This document shows positions 1-6,067 of a stretch of DNA of 8,670 nucleotides, piece by piece. Both the position numbers and the translations under genes were made by a program. The stretch covers positions 1 through 8,670 of the forward strand of contig NZ_DATERI010000011.1 of the NCBI RefSeq assembly GCF_035271705.1, read 5' to 3'. Numbering within the stretch: the first letter of the stretch is position 1; every line of letters begins with the position of its first letter. Origin of the DNA: Buttiauxella sp035271705 (lineage in GTDB: Bacteria > Pseudomonadota > Gammaproteobacteria > Enterobacterales > Enterobacteriaceae). Under the pieces are notes generated by a model. It saw only the letters and a list, made by a program, of their open reading frames with translations. It was not told the DNA's origin and made no database searches.

Positions 1-58
1 CCCCGCCAATAAACGAGCCTTCGCCGCCGCCGACCATACCTAAACGGATACGTTTCAT
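1..58 (-). CDS. Gfo/Idh/MocA-type NAD(P)-dependent oxidoreductase, N-terminal fragment (runs off window)
   Basis: Only the first 19 codons are inside the window (MKRIRLGMVGGGEGSFIGG). They form the first beta strand and the glycine-rich dinucleotide-binding turn of a Rossmann fold; GMVGGGEGSFIGG is the usual opening of Gfo/Idh/MocA dehydrogenases that act on sugars, inositols and related polyols. The start is well supported: a strong Shine-Dalgarno GAGGAG lies 5 bases upstream, inside the 3' end of the preceding isomerase gene, and the ATG overlaps that gene's TGA as ATGA, so the two are translationally coupled. Isomerase-dehydrogenase pairs of this kind normally form sugar-catabolic operons. 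Because the upstream gene is broken here, the native promoter of the operon is probably gone. The substrate cannot be told from this fragment. Confidence 0.8.
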   Translation of the reverse strand, partial: MKRIRLGMVGGGEGSFIGG

Positions 59-372
59 GGTGACTCCTCAAGCCCAAGCATGCGACGCACCGCGGTTTTG
101 TCGCTACCGTGCAGCGCAAAGTCGTCAAAGGCATAATCGGCGACCGGAATAATATGATCGGAGATAAATTTAGCCCCTTCGCACGCGCCCGCATCACCTG
201 CTTTCAGGCAACATTCCCATTCAAGCGTAGCCCATCCTGAGTAGTCATATTGCGCGAGTTTGCTAAAGATCCCCTTGAAATTAATCTGCCCATCGCCCAA
301 CGAGCGAAAACGCCCTGCGCGGTCAATCCACGGCTGATAACCGCCGTAAACACCGCGGGTCCTGAATGACAC
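55..372 (-). pseudogene. Sugar phosphate isomerase/epimerase, 5'-truncated remnant
   Basis: The readable protein (GVYGGYQPWIDRAGRFRSLG, then the WATLEWECCLK block and DHIIPVADYAFDDFA) is the C-terminal third of an AP-endonuclease-2-like TIM-barrel sugar isomerase/epimerase (the YcjR/IolE type). Members are roughly 300-350 residues long, so over 200 N-terminal residues are missing. Family-like sequence stops just before GVYGG, at about 350-365. The frame stays open back to a TAG at 439-441, but residues from there do not look like the family. The GTG at 372 has no convincing ribosome binding site, so I treat it as a nominal boundary, not a true start. The gene ends in a 4-base overlap with the downstream dehydrogenase. 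The fragment lacks most of the barrel and should be inactive. The cause could be a deletion or insertion in this strain, or less likely an assembly join. Confidence 0.72.
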
Positions 373-541
373 CCCTGCGGTGCAACCGTCAATGAGATCC
401 TTGACTGGAAATGGGTGGTGCGAGGATCGGTGTAGGGTCTAATTCAGCTCAGTATTCAACACTTAATAAAAAGATCACTTCTAAAATGGTTAGCATCACC
501 ATATATTCAACTACTTGATGAGTGAGGTAACTGGAAGCCAC
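373..541. other. Scar-side intergenic region upstream of the outer-membrane gene
   Basis: This stretch lies between the broken isomerase and the outer-membrane protein gene. Positions 373-435 read on the plus strand as an uninterrupted frame ending ATVNEILDWKWVVRGSV and a TAG at 433-435. That resembles the tail of a protein, but I cannot assign it. The remainder, 436-541, is AT-rich and would hold the promoter of the next gene. The best -10 candidate is TATATT at 502-507, with only a poor -35 (TTCTAA, 479-484, 17-base spacer). No insertion-sequence ends or clear direct repeats are visible. Confidence 0.35.
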
Positions 542-1495
542 ATGATTGTACCGTTCCCCCGCACTTCCGTTCTGTTCGTTGGGTTATTACTGGTTAGCCC
601 GGCGAGTTTTGCTATAGATACAAATCGCCCTAAAAAGCATGCTGACGCGGTGCTCGCGCTGATGAGTTACACCGTCTGGCCAGACGTCACCGCCAGCGAC
701 CTGAATATCGATAATGGCAGTAGTGAATCACAAGAGCTTTCCATTACGCAGTTCGGCGGTGGTGCAACCATTAGCCAGGAAGTCCCTATCTATCTTGAAG
801 GGACGATGGGCTACAGCCGTTACGATCCGCAATTTGTTCTGTCTGACGGTACTCAGAGTCGCAAAATCCCTGCCAAATGGAACAGTCTTACCGCCACGGG
901 GGGTATTGGTTGGGACTTTCACCTCTATACCGATAGATGGGGCGGTAAACTGGTATTGCGCCCTATCGCCAATTTCATGCTGGGAACCATGGCCAGTGAT
1001 TTGCGTATTGGTTCAAATGTCATCAAGAGGCGCACCAATAAAGAATTTGATTTTCTGAACGGTGGGCAGCTCAATGCTTATGGGCTGGGCGGCTCGCTGA
1101 TGATCGATTATGAATTGTTCTCAAAACCTCAAGACATTGATATTGAGTTGCGCTACTCCGATATGACCCTGAACAGTTTCGGCAACACTTCAGAAGCCGT
1201 CAGTGGTGAGGCTAATACGCAAAATCTGGGTGTTTACCTACGCCGTCGCGCACCCATTTCTGACTGGACGTTGCTTAACAAGCCAGTACGTTATGTTATG
1301 GAAGGGGCGCATACGGAATATCTGGGGGAGCAACGCGGGCAACTCGGGTTTAATAGCCTGTCATCAATGGGGCTCGGGTTTGAACTCGATAGCAGTGATT
1401 ATGATGTTTTCATCTCTCGCACACGGCTAGTAGCACGTTATATGTTTGGTCATAACACCAATGGTTATGGTGTAGGGCTGGCGATGAGTTTTTGA
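542..1495 (+). CDS. Outer-membrane beta-barrel protein, solitary autotransporter-barrel type
   Basis: The product is an exported outer-membrane protein of 317 residues from the ATG at 542. I prefer that start over the ATGs at 515/518 because GGAAG lies 4 bases upstream, the earlier ATGs have no Shine-Dalgarno, and it places a normal signal peptide at the N-terminus: PR in the n-region, a LFVGLLLVSP core, and ASFA cleavage near residue 24. The mature part has alternating polar/aromatic strands, for example YLEGTMGYSRYD, WNSLTATGGIGWDF, LVLRPIANFMLG and YDVFISRTRLVARYMFG. It ends in the C-terminal phenylalanine (GVGLAMSF) that BamA recognises. Spacing and motifs resemble the family called solitary outer membrane autotransporter beta-barrel domain: a barrel with no passenger domain. 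Its function is unknown. It stands alone on the plus strand and abuts the isomerase scar, which suggests it arrived with, or was brought here by, that rearrangement. Confidence 0.72.
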   Translation: MIVPFPRTSVLFVGLLLVSPASFAIDTNRPKKHADAVLALMSYTVWPDVTASDLNIDNGSSESQELSITQFGGGATISQEVPIYLEGTMGYSRYDPQFVLSDGTQSRKIPAKWNSLTATGGIGWDFHLYTDRWGGKLVLRPIANFMLGTMASDLRIGSNVIKRRTNKEFDFLNGGQLNAYGLGGSLMIDYELFSKPQDIDIELRYSDMTLNSFGNTSEAVSGEANTQNLGVYLRRRAPISDWTLLNKPVRYVMEGAHTEYLGEQRGQLGFNSLSSMGLGFELDSSDYDVFISRTRLVARYMFGHNTNGYGVGLAMSF

Positions 1496-1523
1496 CATTA
1501 ATTTGTTGAACAAGTCACTGCAA

Positions 1524-1556
1524 AAGGGTGGATGTCGCTCACGCTAATCCACCCTA
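1524..1556. repeat. 33-bp palindromic intergenic repeat, copy 1 (possible bidirectional terminator)
   Basis: GGGTGGAT (1526-1533) pairs with ATCCACCC (1547-1554) around a short GC-rich loop. It matches the element at 4662-4694 at 31 of 33 positions. It sits between the convergent outer-membrane and phytase-like genes, 31 bases after one stop and 17 bases before the other. Both strands give a hairpin followed by an AT-rich tract but no long U-run, so termination is likely, not proven. Similar GGGTGGAT...ATCCACC palindromes are scattered through enterobacterial intergenic DNA. Confidence 0.7.
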
Positions 1557-1570
1557 AATATTGCTATTGA

Positions 1571-2929
1571 TTACTTCAAAGCTTCCGGCAGCTTAATCAC
1601 CCACAGCTCGTTTTGCGACTCGGGTTTCTCCAGCGGTTTTAAGGCGATTTTCGTCGCCACTTCGCGCCCGTCACGTGTCAAATGGCCTTTGCCATCCACT
1701 TCATAATCATCGGCTTTTTTAGCGTCGGCATCCGGGTTTTCCAGCACCGCTTGCAGACCGAAATCGTTGTCATTAATAACAGCAATAGTTTGGTTATCAA
1801 TCAGCGTCATTCCTTCAGCTTTCTCTTGCTGCCAACCCAGTTTGCGCAGATCAACCACCTCTTTTTTCTCAGCCAGTTTGATGCCACGGGCTTTGAGTTG
1901 CGCCGCGTCGTCAAATTCAGGGGCCTTTTCTTTATCGAAGGTGCTCAGCTCACTGGCCTGACTAAGATCGACCACATAAACCAGATTGCGCATCACTTTG
2001 TTTTTATCGCCGCCCTGTTCGATGACCAGCAGACGGTTATCGTCCAACGCAACAATATCGCCAATCTTGGCGTCTTTGGCTTTCTTGTAGACATCGACAT
2101 CAATCGGGTAGCCATACATCTCGGTTTTGCCCGTTTGTGGGTTGAAGCTCACGAGGCGGGTAAACTGTGCACTGTTTTTACTTTTGCCGTCGATATCCAG
2201 CGTGCTTTGTACCGCAGCAATAATGCGTCCATCCGGCATCCGTGTAATACCTTCAAAACCACGGTTGGCCTGGCGCCATTTGAGGATATTCGGCAAACCG
2301 CCCGCCACACCCTGCTCGCCTTGTTCTACCTGCGGACCGTATTTTTTGAGGATTTTACCGTTGCTGTCGATATTCATAATGAATGGGCCATATTCGTCGC
2401 ACAACCAGTAACCGCCTTGACCATCTGGCGTAATTCCTTCGGTATCCAGCCCGCGCTTGTCGCTCGACAATTGCTGCAAGGAATCACTCAGCGCAATTTC
2501 ATTGGTCGCGCCAATCAATCCTTCCGGCAGTGGCAAACCACTGATTGGGCCATTTTCGTCATGCAGCGCATGGGCATCAGTCGCCAGCGCTTTGCCATCG
2601 GCTACGCGGATGGTCATCATCAACGGGGTATATTTTGGATTGGCAAAAATCTTCGACTCTTTTTTGCCGGATTTTGGCGAGTCAGCATTCGGGCCACGAT
2701 CGGTTACGGTTGCGAAAACCAGCGTTTCTCCCTCTTTGCCAACAAACTGTAAACCTGAGCCCACGCCAACCGGCAAGCCATCAGGGAAGTTCGCGGCATA
2801 CGCTCCCTGATATTCAACATGGTTGCTTTGAGGAAATGTGACAACGTAACGATCAACATGCGGCTCTGCCGCCTGACTTGCCAAGGGTAATAAAGTGGTC
2901 AGTAGTAACGCAAAAGGTTTTAATTTCAT
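1571..2929 (-). CDS. Exported phytase-like/esterase-like family protein
   Basis: The protein is 452 residues from the ATG at 2929. The frame extends to 3034, but that extra N-terminus has no export logic. From 2929 the protein opens with a classic signal peptide, MKLKPFALLLTTLLPLASQA, cleaved after residue 20, so it is periplasmic or secreted. The mature part carries the acidic repeated blades of the phytase-like (esterase-like activity of phytase) family: TVTDRGPNAD (74-83), GLDTEGITPDGQGGYWLCDEYGPF (160-183), RGFEGITRMPDG (223-234) and AEGMTLIDNQTIAVINDNDFG (371-391). These are spaced like beta-propeller strands with likely metal-binding Asp/Glu. Family members are annotated as esterases or phytase-like proteins, and the real substrate is seldom known. 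Phosphate-ester hydrolysis is an inference. The Shine-Dalgarno is weak (GGA about 10 bases upstream). The gene diverges from a chemoreceptor gene and converges on the outer-membrane gene. Confidence 0.82.
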   Translation of the reverse strand: MKLKPFALLLTTLLPLASQAAEPHVDRYVVTFPQSNHVEYQGAYAANFPDGLPVGVGSGLQFVGKEGETLVFATVTDRGPNADSPKSGKKESKIFANPKYTPLMMTIRVADGKALATDAHALHDENGPISGLPLPEGLIGATNEIALSDSLQQLSSDKRGLDTEGITPDGQGGYWLCDEYGPFIMNIDSNGKILKKYGPQVEQGEQGVAGGLPNILKWRQANRGFEGITRMPDGRIIAAVQSTLDIDGKSKNSAQFTRLVSFNPQTGKTEMYGYPIDVDVYKKAKDAKIGDIVALDDNRLLVIEQGGDKNKVMRNLVYVVDLSQASELSTFDKEKAPEFDDAAQLKARGIKLAEKKEVVDLRKLGWQQEKAEGMTLIDNQTIAVINDNDFGLQAVLENPDADAKKADDYEVDGKGHLTRDGREVATKIALKPLEKPESQNELWVIKLPEALK

Positions 2930-3101
2930 GGTGTTCGCATCCGTCGTTGGGGTCAACAAGGTATAAATGAGCTTTATGACACAAATATGACTATTTCTGA
3001 TGTGATTATTTCCCTCACTAAATATCCCGCTCACCCTGCCGATAACCCTTCTACTGGATGAAACAAGTCAGATAATTTTTCAAACATCATAAGGGTATCG
3101 C
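2930..3101. other. Divergent promoter region between phytase-like gene and chemoreceptor gene
   Basis: These 172 bases separate two divergent start codons. The plus-strand FliA promoter at 3019-3045 is the clear element. For the minus-strand gene I see AT-rich -10-like stretches (for example TTATAC on the minus strand near 2960) but no -35 at proper spacing, so its promoter stays undefined. Confidence 0.5.
3019..3045 (+). promoter_or_regulatory. Sigma-28 (FliA) flagellar-class promoter
   Basis: TAAA at 3019-3022 is followed by 15 bases and then GCCGATAA at 3038-3045. This matches the enterobacterial FliA consensus TAAA-N15-GCCGATAA exactly. Transcription would start around 3052, giving a leader of about 50 bases before the chemoreceptor ATG at 3102. 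A class 3 flagellar promoter is what a chemoreceptor gene should have, so position and function agree. Confidence 0.88.
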
Positions 3102-4640
3102 ATGTCAGTCAGACGTTTTTCGATTTTAGTTTTCAGCACATTACTGATTATTTTTCTGGTTAGTACTGCGTCAAACATCTGGTCATTAACCCGCAGCAAT
3201 CAATCTCTGGATAACGTAAACCGTGAGATCAACGTGGTGTTATCGGTCATCGACCCTATTAACCACAGCCGAACCATGCGTGTTCGCGCCGTTGAAGCGT
3301 TAGAGGAGCAAAAGCAAGGGCTAAACGAGCAAGGACAAACGGCGTACGCTGCCGCACAAGCCGCGTTGGGTAAAGTCAACGCTTCGTTTCAGTCTTATCT
3401 TGAAGCACCGAAGCAACCCGGTGAACAGGAGCTGAGCGATGCTTATCAAAACGCTTTAGTGGACTATCGCGAGCACGGCTTGCAGCCATTGCTGGATGCC
3501 GTTAAAGCCAACGACACCACGCGTGCCAGCACCCTGATAACCTCTACTCTGCCACAACTGGATCGTCAGTTTGAGATTACGCTGGACAAACTGCTGGCGT
3601 TTCGTCAACAACACGCACAGCAACTGAACCAGGATTCGCAGGCCAGTTTCAAACAAAGTCTGATGAGTATTGCTATTTTCGCCCTGTTCTTCGCCGTTAT
3701 TCTTGGCTCGGCATTCTTGCTGTTGAAAAAACGTGTGTTGAATGAGTTGGATAAAGCGAGATTGCATTGCACAGAAATCGCAAACGGTATGTTACATACG
3801 CCGATTGTCGCCACCGCCAAAGATGAAATTGGTGCGATGATGCGCGAGCTGGAGCAAATGCGCGTTTCGCTGGCAGGCATTATTGGCCAGGTCCGCGAGT
3901 CGAGCCAGTCTGTGGCTTACGCTTCTGATGAGATAGCCGCCGGGAATACCGACCTTTCTGCCCGAACCGAAGAACAGGCGTCATCGCTGGGTGAAACAGC
4001 GGCCAGCATGGAACAGCTCACCGTGACGGTGAAACTGACCTCTGACCATTCTCATCAGGCGAGTAAACTGGCGAGCGGTATGTTAATTGCGGCCAATGAC
4101 GGTAATGAAATCACCATTAAAGTCATTGATTCAATGAGTAATATTCAATCCAGCTCAAGCAAAATTGACAACATTATTAGCATCATTGAAGACATCGCTT
4201 TCCAGACCAATATTCTGGCGCTGAATGCGGCGGTAGAAGCCGCCCGTGCAGGGGAACAAGGACGTGGATTTGCCGTGGTCGCAAGCGAAGTGCGCAACCT
4301 GGCGCAACGTTCGTCGGTCGCCGCGAAAGAGATCAAAGAGTTGATTGAGGTTTCTGCCGAACAGGTGAACATTGGCAGCAAGCTGGTGAACAGTGCTGGC
4401 GAAAGCATGGAGCGAATTTCCAGCTCGGTTAAACAGGTGACCACATTGATGGAAGAGATTGCGGTGTCTACCGGTGAGCAGAGCCGTGGTATTGAGCAAA
4501 TCAACCAGGCCGTGGTGCAAATGGATGTGGTGACACAGCAGAACGCCGCGTTGGTGGAACAAGCTTCTGCTGCAGCAATGTCGCTTAAAGAGCAGTCGCA
4601 GGTACTCAACGAAACTGTGGCCGTATTTAAGCTCGCGTAA
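3102..4640 (+). CDS. Methyl-accepting chemotaxis protein (Tar/Tsr-type transmembrane receptor)
   Basis: This is an inner-membrane chemoreceptor of 512 residues that passes ligand information to CheA/CheW. In order it has TM1 (about 7-29), a helical periplasmic sensor of about 155 residues (30-186), TM2 (187-208), a HAMP domain (about 209-262) and the long cytoplasmic coiled coil. The signalling tip, IAFQTNILALNAAVEAARAG followed by EQGRGFAVVASEVRNLAQRS (365-404), is intact. Methylation-type Glu/Gln pairs appear near 289-305 (TEEQASSLGETAASMEQ) and again near 480-500. The sensor belongs to the four-helix-bundle class; HSRTMRVRAVE (55-65) sits where Tar has its ligand-binding arginines, but the residues are not equivalent, so the ligand is unknown. 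It ends in VAVFKLA and lacks the C-terminal NWETF-type pentapeptide that tethers CheR/CheB in Tar and Tsr. AAGG lies 8 bases before the ATG. Expression should come from the FliA promoter just upstream. Confidence 0.95.
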   Translation: MSVRRFSILVFSTLLIIFLVSTASNIWSLTRSNQSLDNVNREINVVLSVIDPINHSRTMRVRAVEALEEQKQGLNEQGQTAYAAAQAALGKVNASFQSYLEAPKQPGEQELSDAYQNALVDYREHGLQPLLDAVKANDTTRASTLITSTLPQLDRQFEITLDKLLAFRQQHAQQLNQDSQASFKQSLMSIAIFALFFAVILGSAFLLLKKRVLNELDKARLHCTEIANGMLHTPIVATAKDEIGAMMRELEQMRVSLAGIIGQVRESSQSVAYASDEIAAGNTDLSARTEEQASSLGETAASMEQLTVTVKLTSDHSHQASKLASGMLIAANDGNEITIKVIDSMSNIQSSSSKIDNIISIIEDIAFQTNILALNAAVEAARAGEQGRGFAVVASEVRNLAQRSSVAAKEIKELIEVSAEQVNIGSKLVNSAGESMERISSSVKQVTTLMEEIAVSTGEQSRGIEQINQAVVQMDVVTQQNAALVEQASAAAMSLKEQSQVLNETVAVFKLA

Positions 4641-4661
4641 TACTCACGTAGTCGCTGTAAC

Positions 4662-4694
4662 AAGGGTGGATGTCGCTTACGCTCATCCACCCTA
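4662..4694. repeat. 33-bp palindromic intergenic repeat, copy 2 (possible bidirectional terminator)
   Basis: GGGTGGATG (4664-4672) and CATCCACCC (4684-4692) form a perfect 9-bp stem around an 11-base loop. On the plus strand the stem is followed by TACAATTTT, which is terminator-like for the chemoreceptor gene. On the minus strand it lies 22 bases beyond the stop of the methyltransferase gene. It is the second copy of the element at 1524-1556, differing at two positions, and similarity may extend a further 12-15 bases to the left (AGTCGCTG versus AGTCACTG). Confidence 0.72.
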
Positions 4695-4715
4695 CAATTT
4701 TAATGCATTAGCCCT

Positions 4716-5828
4716 CTACCACACTTTCTCAGCAAGCTCTGTCACCAGACGCACTTTGTCCCACTGCTGTTCAGTCGTCAGGCTATTGCCCTCTTCTGTT
4801 GAAGCAAAACCACACTGTGGGCTCAGGCAGATTTGGTTGATGTCGACAAATTTCGCCGCTTCTTTAATTCGCTCCTCAATCAGCTGTGGGTTCTCCAAAT
4901 CGCCATTTTTGGTGGTAATTAATCCCAGCACCACCTGTTGATGGCCGGGGCGCACAAAGCGTAATGGTGCGAAATCGCCCGATCGATCGTTGTCATACTC
5001 GAGGAAGAAGGCATCGACGTTAACCGTACCAAACAGCACTTCTGCAACCGGCTCATATCCCCCTTCTGAAATCCACGTTGAGCGGAAATTGCCACGGCAA
5101 ACATGCAGGCCGATTATCAAATCATCCGGTTTGCCTTCCAGCGCTTTGTTCAGCACTTGCGCATAAATTTGGGCAAGTTGGTCCGGGTCATCGCCACGTT
5201 CGCGGATCTCTTTACGCTGGGCGTCCGAACATAAATAGGCCCACACGGTGTCATCCAGTTGCAGATAGCGACAACCCGCCGCATAAAACGCCTGAATCGC
5301 ATCACGCCAGGTGGTAGCAAGATCGTCAAAATAGTCTTTCAAATCAGGGTATACCGTGCTGTCGATAGCATTGCGACCACCACGGAAGTGCAACACACTC
5401 GGGCTTGGAATGGTCATCTTTGGTACAGCGCTACCACTGATGCTTTTCAGATAGCGGAAATCGTCCAGCATTGGGTGCGAGCCAAAACCCAGTTTACCGA
5501 CGACCCGCACGCTGTGCGCTTTGGTCTGCACACCGTTGAACTGAATACCCTGCGTGGATTCGTAACGTTCTACACCTTCCAGTCCATCAAAAAAATCAAA
5601 GTGCCACCAGGCGCGGCGGAACTCACCATCAGTCACCACATGCAGGCCACAGGCGCATTGCTGTTCAACCGATGCACGGATGGCGTCGTCCTCAACTTTG
5701 CGTAACTGGCTGGCGTCTATCTCACCGGCGGCAAACGCCAGACGTGCATTTTTGATGGTGGCTGGGCGTAAGAAGCTACCGACAATATCGGCACGGAATG
5801 GCGCGCGATGTGGCAAAGAGTGTGGCAT
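4716..5828 (-). CDS. Cobalamin-independent methionine synthase II family protein (MetE C-terminal-domain-like, YxjG/YxjH type)
   Basis: The protein has 370 residues, about half the length of full MetE, and corresponds to the catalytic C-terminal barrel only. The zinc site of MetE is recognisable: His242 and Cys244 in LHVCRGN, Glu277 in FFLEYDND and Cys339 in LSPQCGF. VVTDGEFRRAWWHFDF (64-79) and YLQLDDTVWAYL (188-199) are further family blocks. The expected chemistry is zinc-assisted transfer of a methyl group to homocysteine or a similar thiol in the cytoplasm. Stand-alone members lack the N-terminal folate-binding half, so the methyl donor is not certain. The ATG at 5828 has GGAG 7 bases upstream. 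Upstream lie MetR-like and MetJ-like sites, which imply induction by homocysteine and repression by S-adenosylmethionine. The gene diverges from yneE and converges on the chemoreceptor gene. Confidence 0.88.
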   Translation of the reverse strand: MPHSLPHRAPFRADIVGSFLRPATIKNARLAFAAGEIDASQLRKVEDDAIRASVEQQCACGLHVVTDGEFRRAWWHFDFFDGLEGVERYESTQGIQFNGVQTKAHSVRVVGKLGFGSHPMLDDFRYLKSISGSAVPKMTIPSPSVLHFRGGRNAIDSTVYPDLKDYFDDLATTWRDAIQAFYAAGCRYLQLDDTVWAYLCSDAQRKEIRERGDDPDQLAQIYAQVLNKALEGKPDDLIIGLHVCRGNFRSTWISEGGYEPVAEVLFGTVNVDAFFLEYDNDRSGDFAPLRFVRPGHQQVVLGLITTKNGDLENPQLIEERIKEAAKFVDINQICLSPQCGFASTEEGNSLTTEQQWDKVRLVTELAEKVW

Positions 5829-5891
5829 GTGATTTCTCCGCAGACCCTGCTAACTGATTTAGCAAGGTGATAATTCATTATTTGAATATTT

Positions 5892-5907
5892 AGCCATCTG
5901 GACGGCT
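5892..5907. promoter_or_regulatory. Candidate MetJ tandem met box
   Basis: AGCCATCT followed directly by GGACGGCT gives two adjacent 8-mers, each matching the met box AGACGTCT at 6 of 8 positions. The pair is itself a near dyad. It lies 64-79 bases upstream of the methyltransferase ATG, close to where the core promoter or transcription start would be. MetJ with S-adenosylmethionine binds two or more such boxes. The flanking 8-mers match poorly, so this would be a minimal, moderately weak site. Confidence 0.42.
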
Positions 5908-5949
5908 ACAATGAAATTAAGAATGGCAGATACCGGACATGAGGACAAA

Positions 5950-5962
5950 CGAAGTTCTTTCA
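5950..5962. promoter_or_regulatory. Candidate MetR site, proximal (near-perfect)
   Basis: CGAAGTTCTTTCA matches the MetR palindrome TGAA-N5-TTCA at 7 of 8 fixed positions, with the preferred T at the centre. Its centre is exactly 20 bp from that of the perfect site at 5970-5982, so the two face the same side of the helix, as in paired MetR sites. On the minus strand a possible -35 (TTGTCC, plus-strand 5943-5948) follows one base later, suitable for an activator touching RNA polymerase. Confidence 0.45.
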
Positions 5963-5969
5963 TGGTTAT

Positions 5970-5982
5970 TGAAAATAATTCA
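5970..5982. promoter_or_regulatory. Candidate MetR site, distal (perfect consensus)
   Basis: TGAAAATAATTCA is an exact match to TGAANN(T/A)NNTTCA, the binding site of the LysR-type activator MetR, which uses homocysteine as co-inducer. It lies about 142-154 bases upstream of the MetE-like start. Its location before a methionine-synthase-family gene makes chance less likely, although it could also influence the divergent yneE. Confidence 0.55.
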
Positions 5983-6009
5983 TGTTGTTAAAACGATGTG
6001 AAGTGTAAG

Positions 6010-6038
6010 TTGATCTGCGTCATGGTTTGCCGTTAAAT
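6010..6038 (+). promoter_or_regulatory. Candidate sigma-70 promoter of yneE
   Basis: TTGATC (6010-6015, 4 of 6 matches to TTGACA) and TTAAAT (6033-6038, 4 of 6 matches to TATAAT) are separated by exactly 17 bases. Transcription would start about 6045, some 23 bases before the yneE ATG. It is a modest match chosen by spacing and position. Confidence 0.35.
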
Positions 6039-6067
6039 ACCCCGTCCTGTTTTTGAGCCTCCCTACT

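Noticed and set aside
515..541. Earlier ATGs (515, 518) as start of the outer-membrane protein
   Set aside because: No Shine-Dalgarno, they sit only a few bases after the best -10 candidate, and they would place nine polar residues before a signal peptide that starts cleanly at 542.
373..541. tRNA or attachment site at the scar
   Set aside because: The phrase ATTCAGCTCAGT recalls a tRNA D-arm, but no acceptor, anticodon or T-arm (GTTCRA) can be folded around it and no repeat is seen elsewhere in the window.
1682..2752. Long plus-strand open frame of 356 codons antisense to the phytase-like gene
   Set aside because: It is a codon-phase shadow: phenylalanine/isoleucine-rich, no domain, no signal or ribosome binding site, and lies wholly inside a gene with clear signal peptide and family motifs.
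1571..2929. Classical histidine acid phytase
   Set aside because: No RHGxRxP or HD motif; the resemblance is only to the phytase-like/esterase-like propeller family.
2930..3034. N-terminal extension of the phytase-like protein to 3034
   Set aside because: It would bury the signal peptide 35 residues inside the protein and overlap the FliA promoter strand region; the ATG at 2929 gives a normal exported protein.
4145..4690. Antisense frames of 181 and 135 codons across the chemoreceptor signalling domain
   Set aside because: They mirror one of the most conserved coding regions known (the receptor hairpin tip); their composition (Cys/Ser/Thr or His/Leu rich) reflects the opposite strand, not a protein.
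5829..6067. A SAM riboswitch (S-box) or attenuator before the MetE-like gene
   Set aside because: No S-box stem pattern or terminator/anti-terminator pair could be traced in the leader; DNA-binding sites for MetR and MetJ explain the region better, as expected in enterobacteria.
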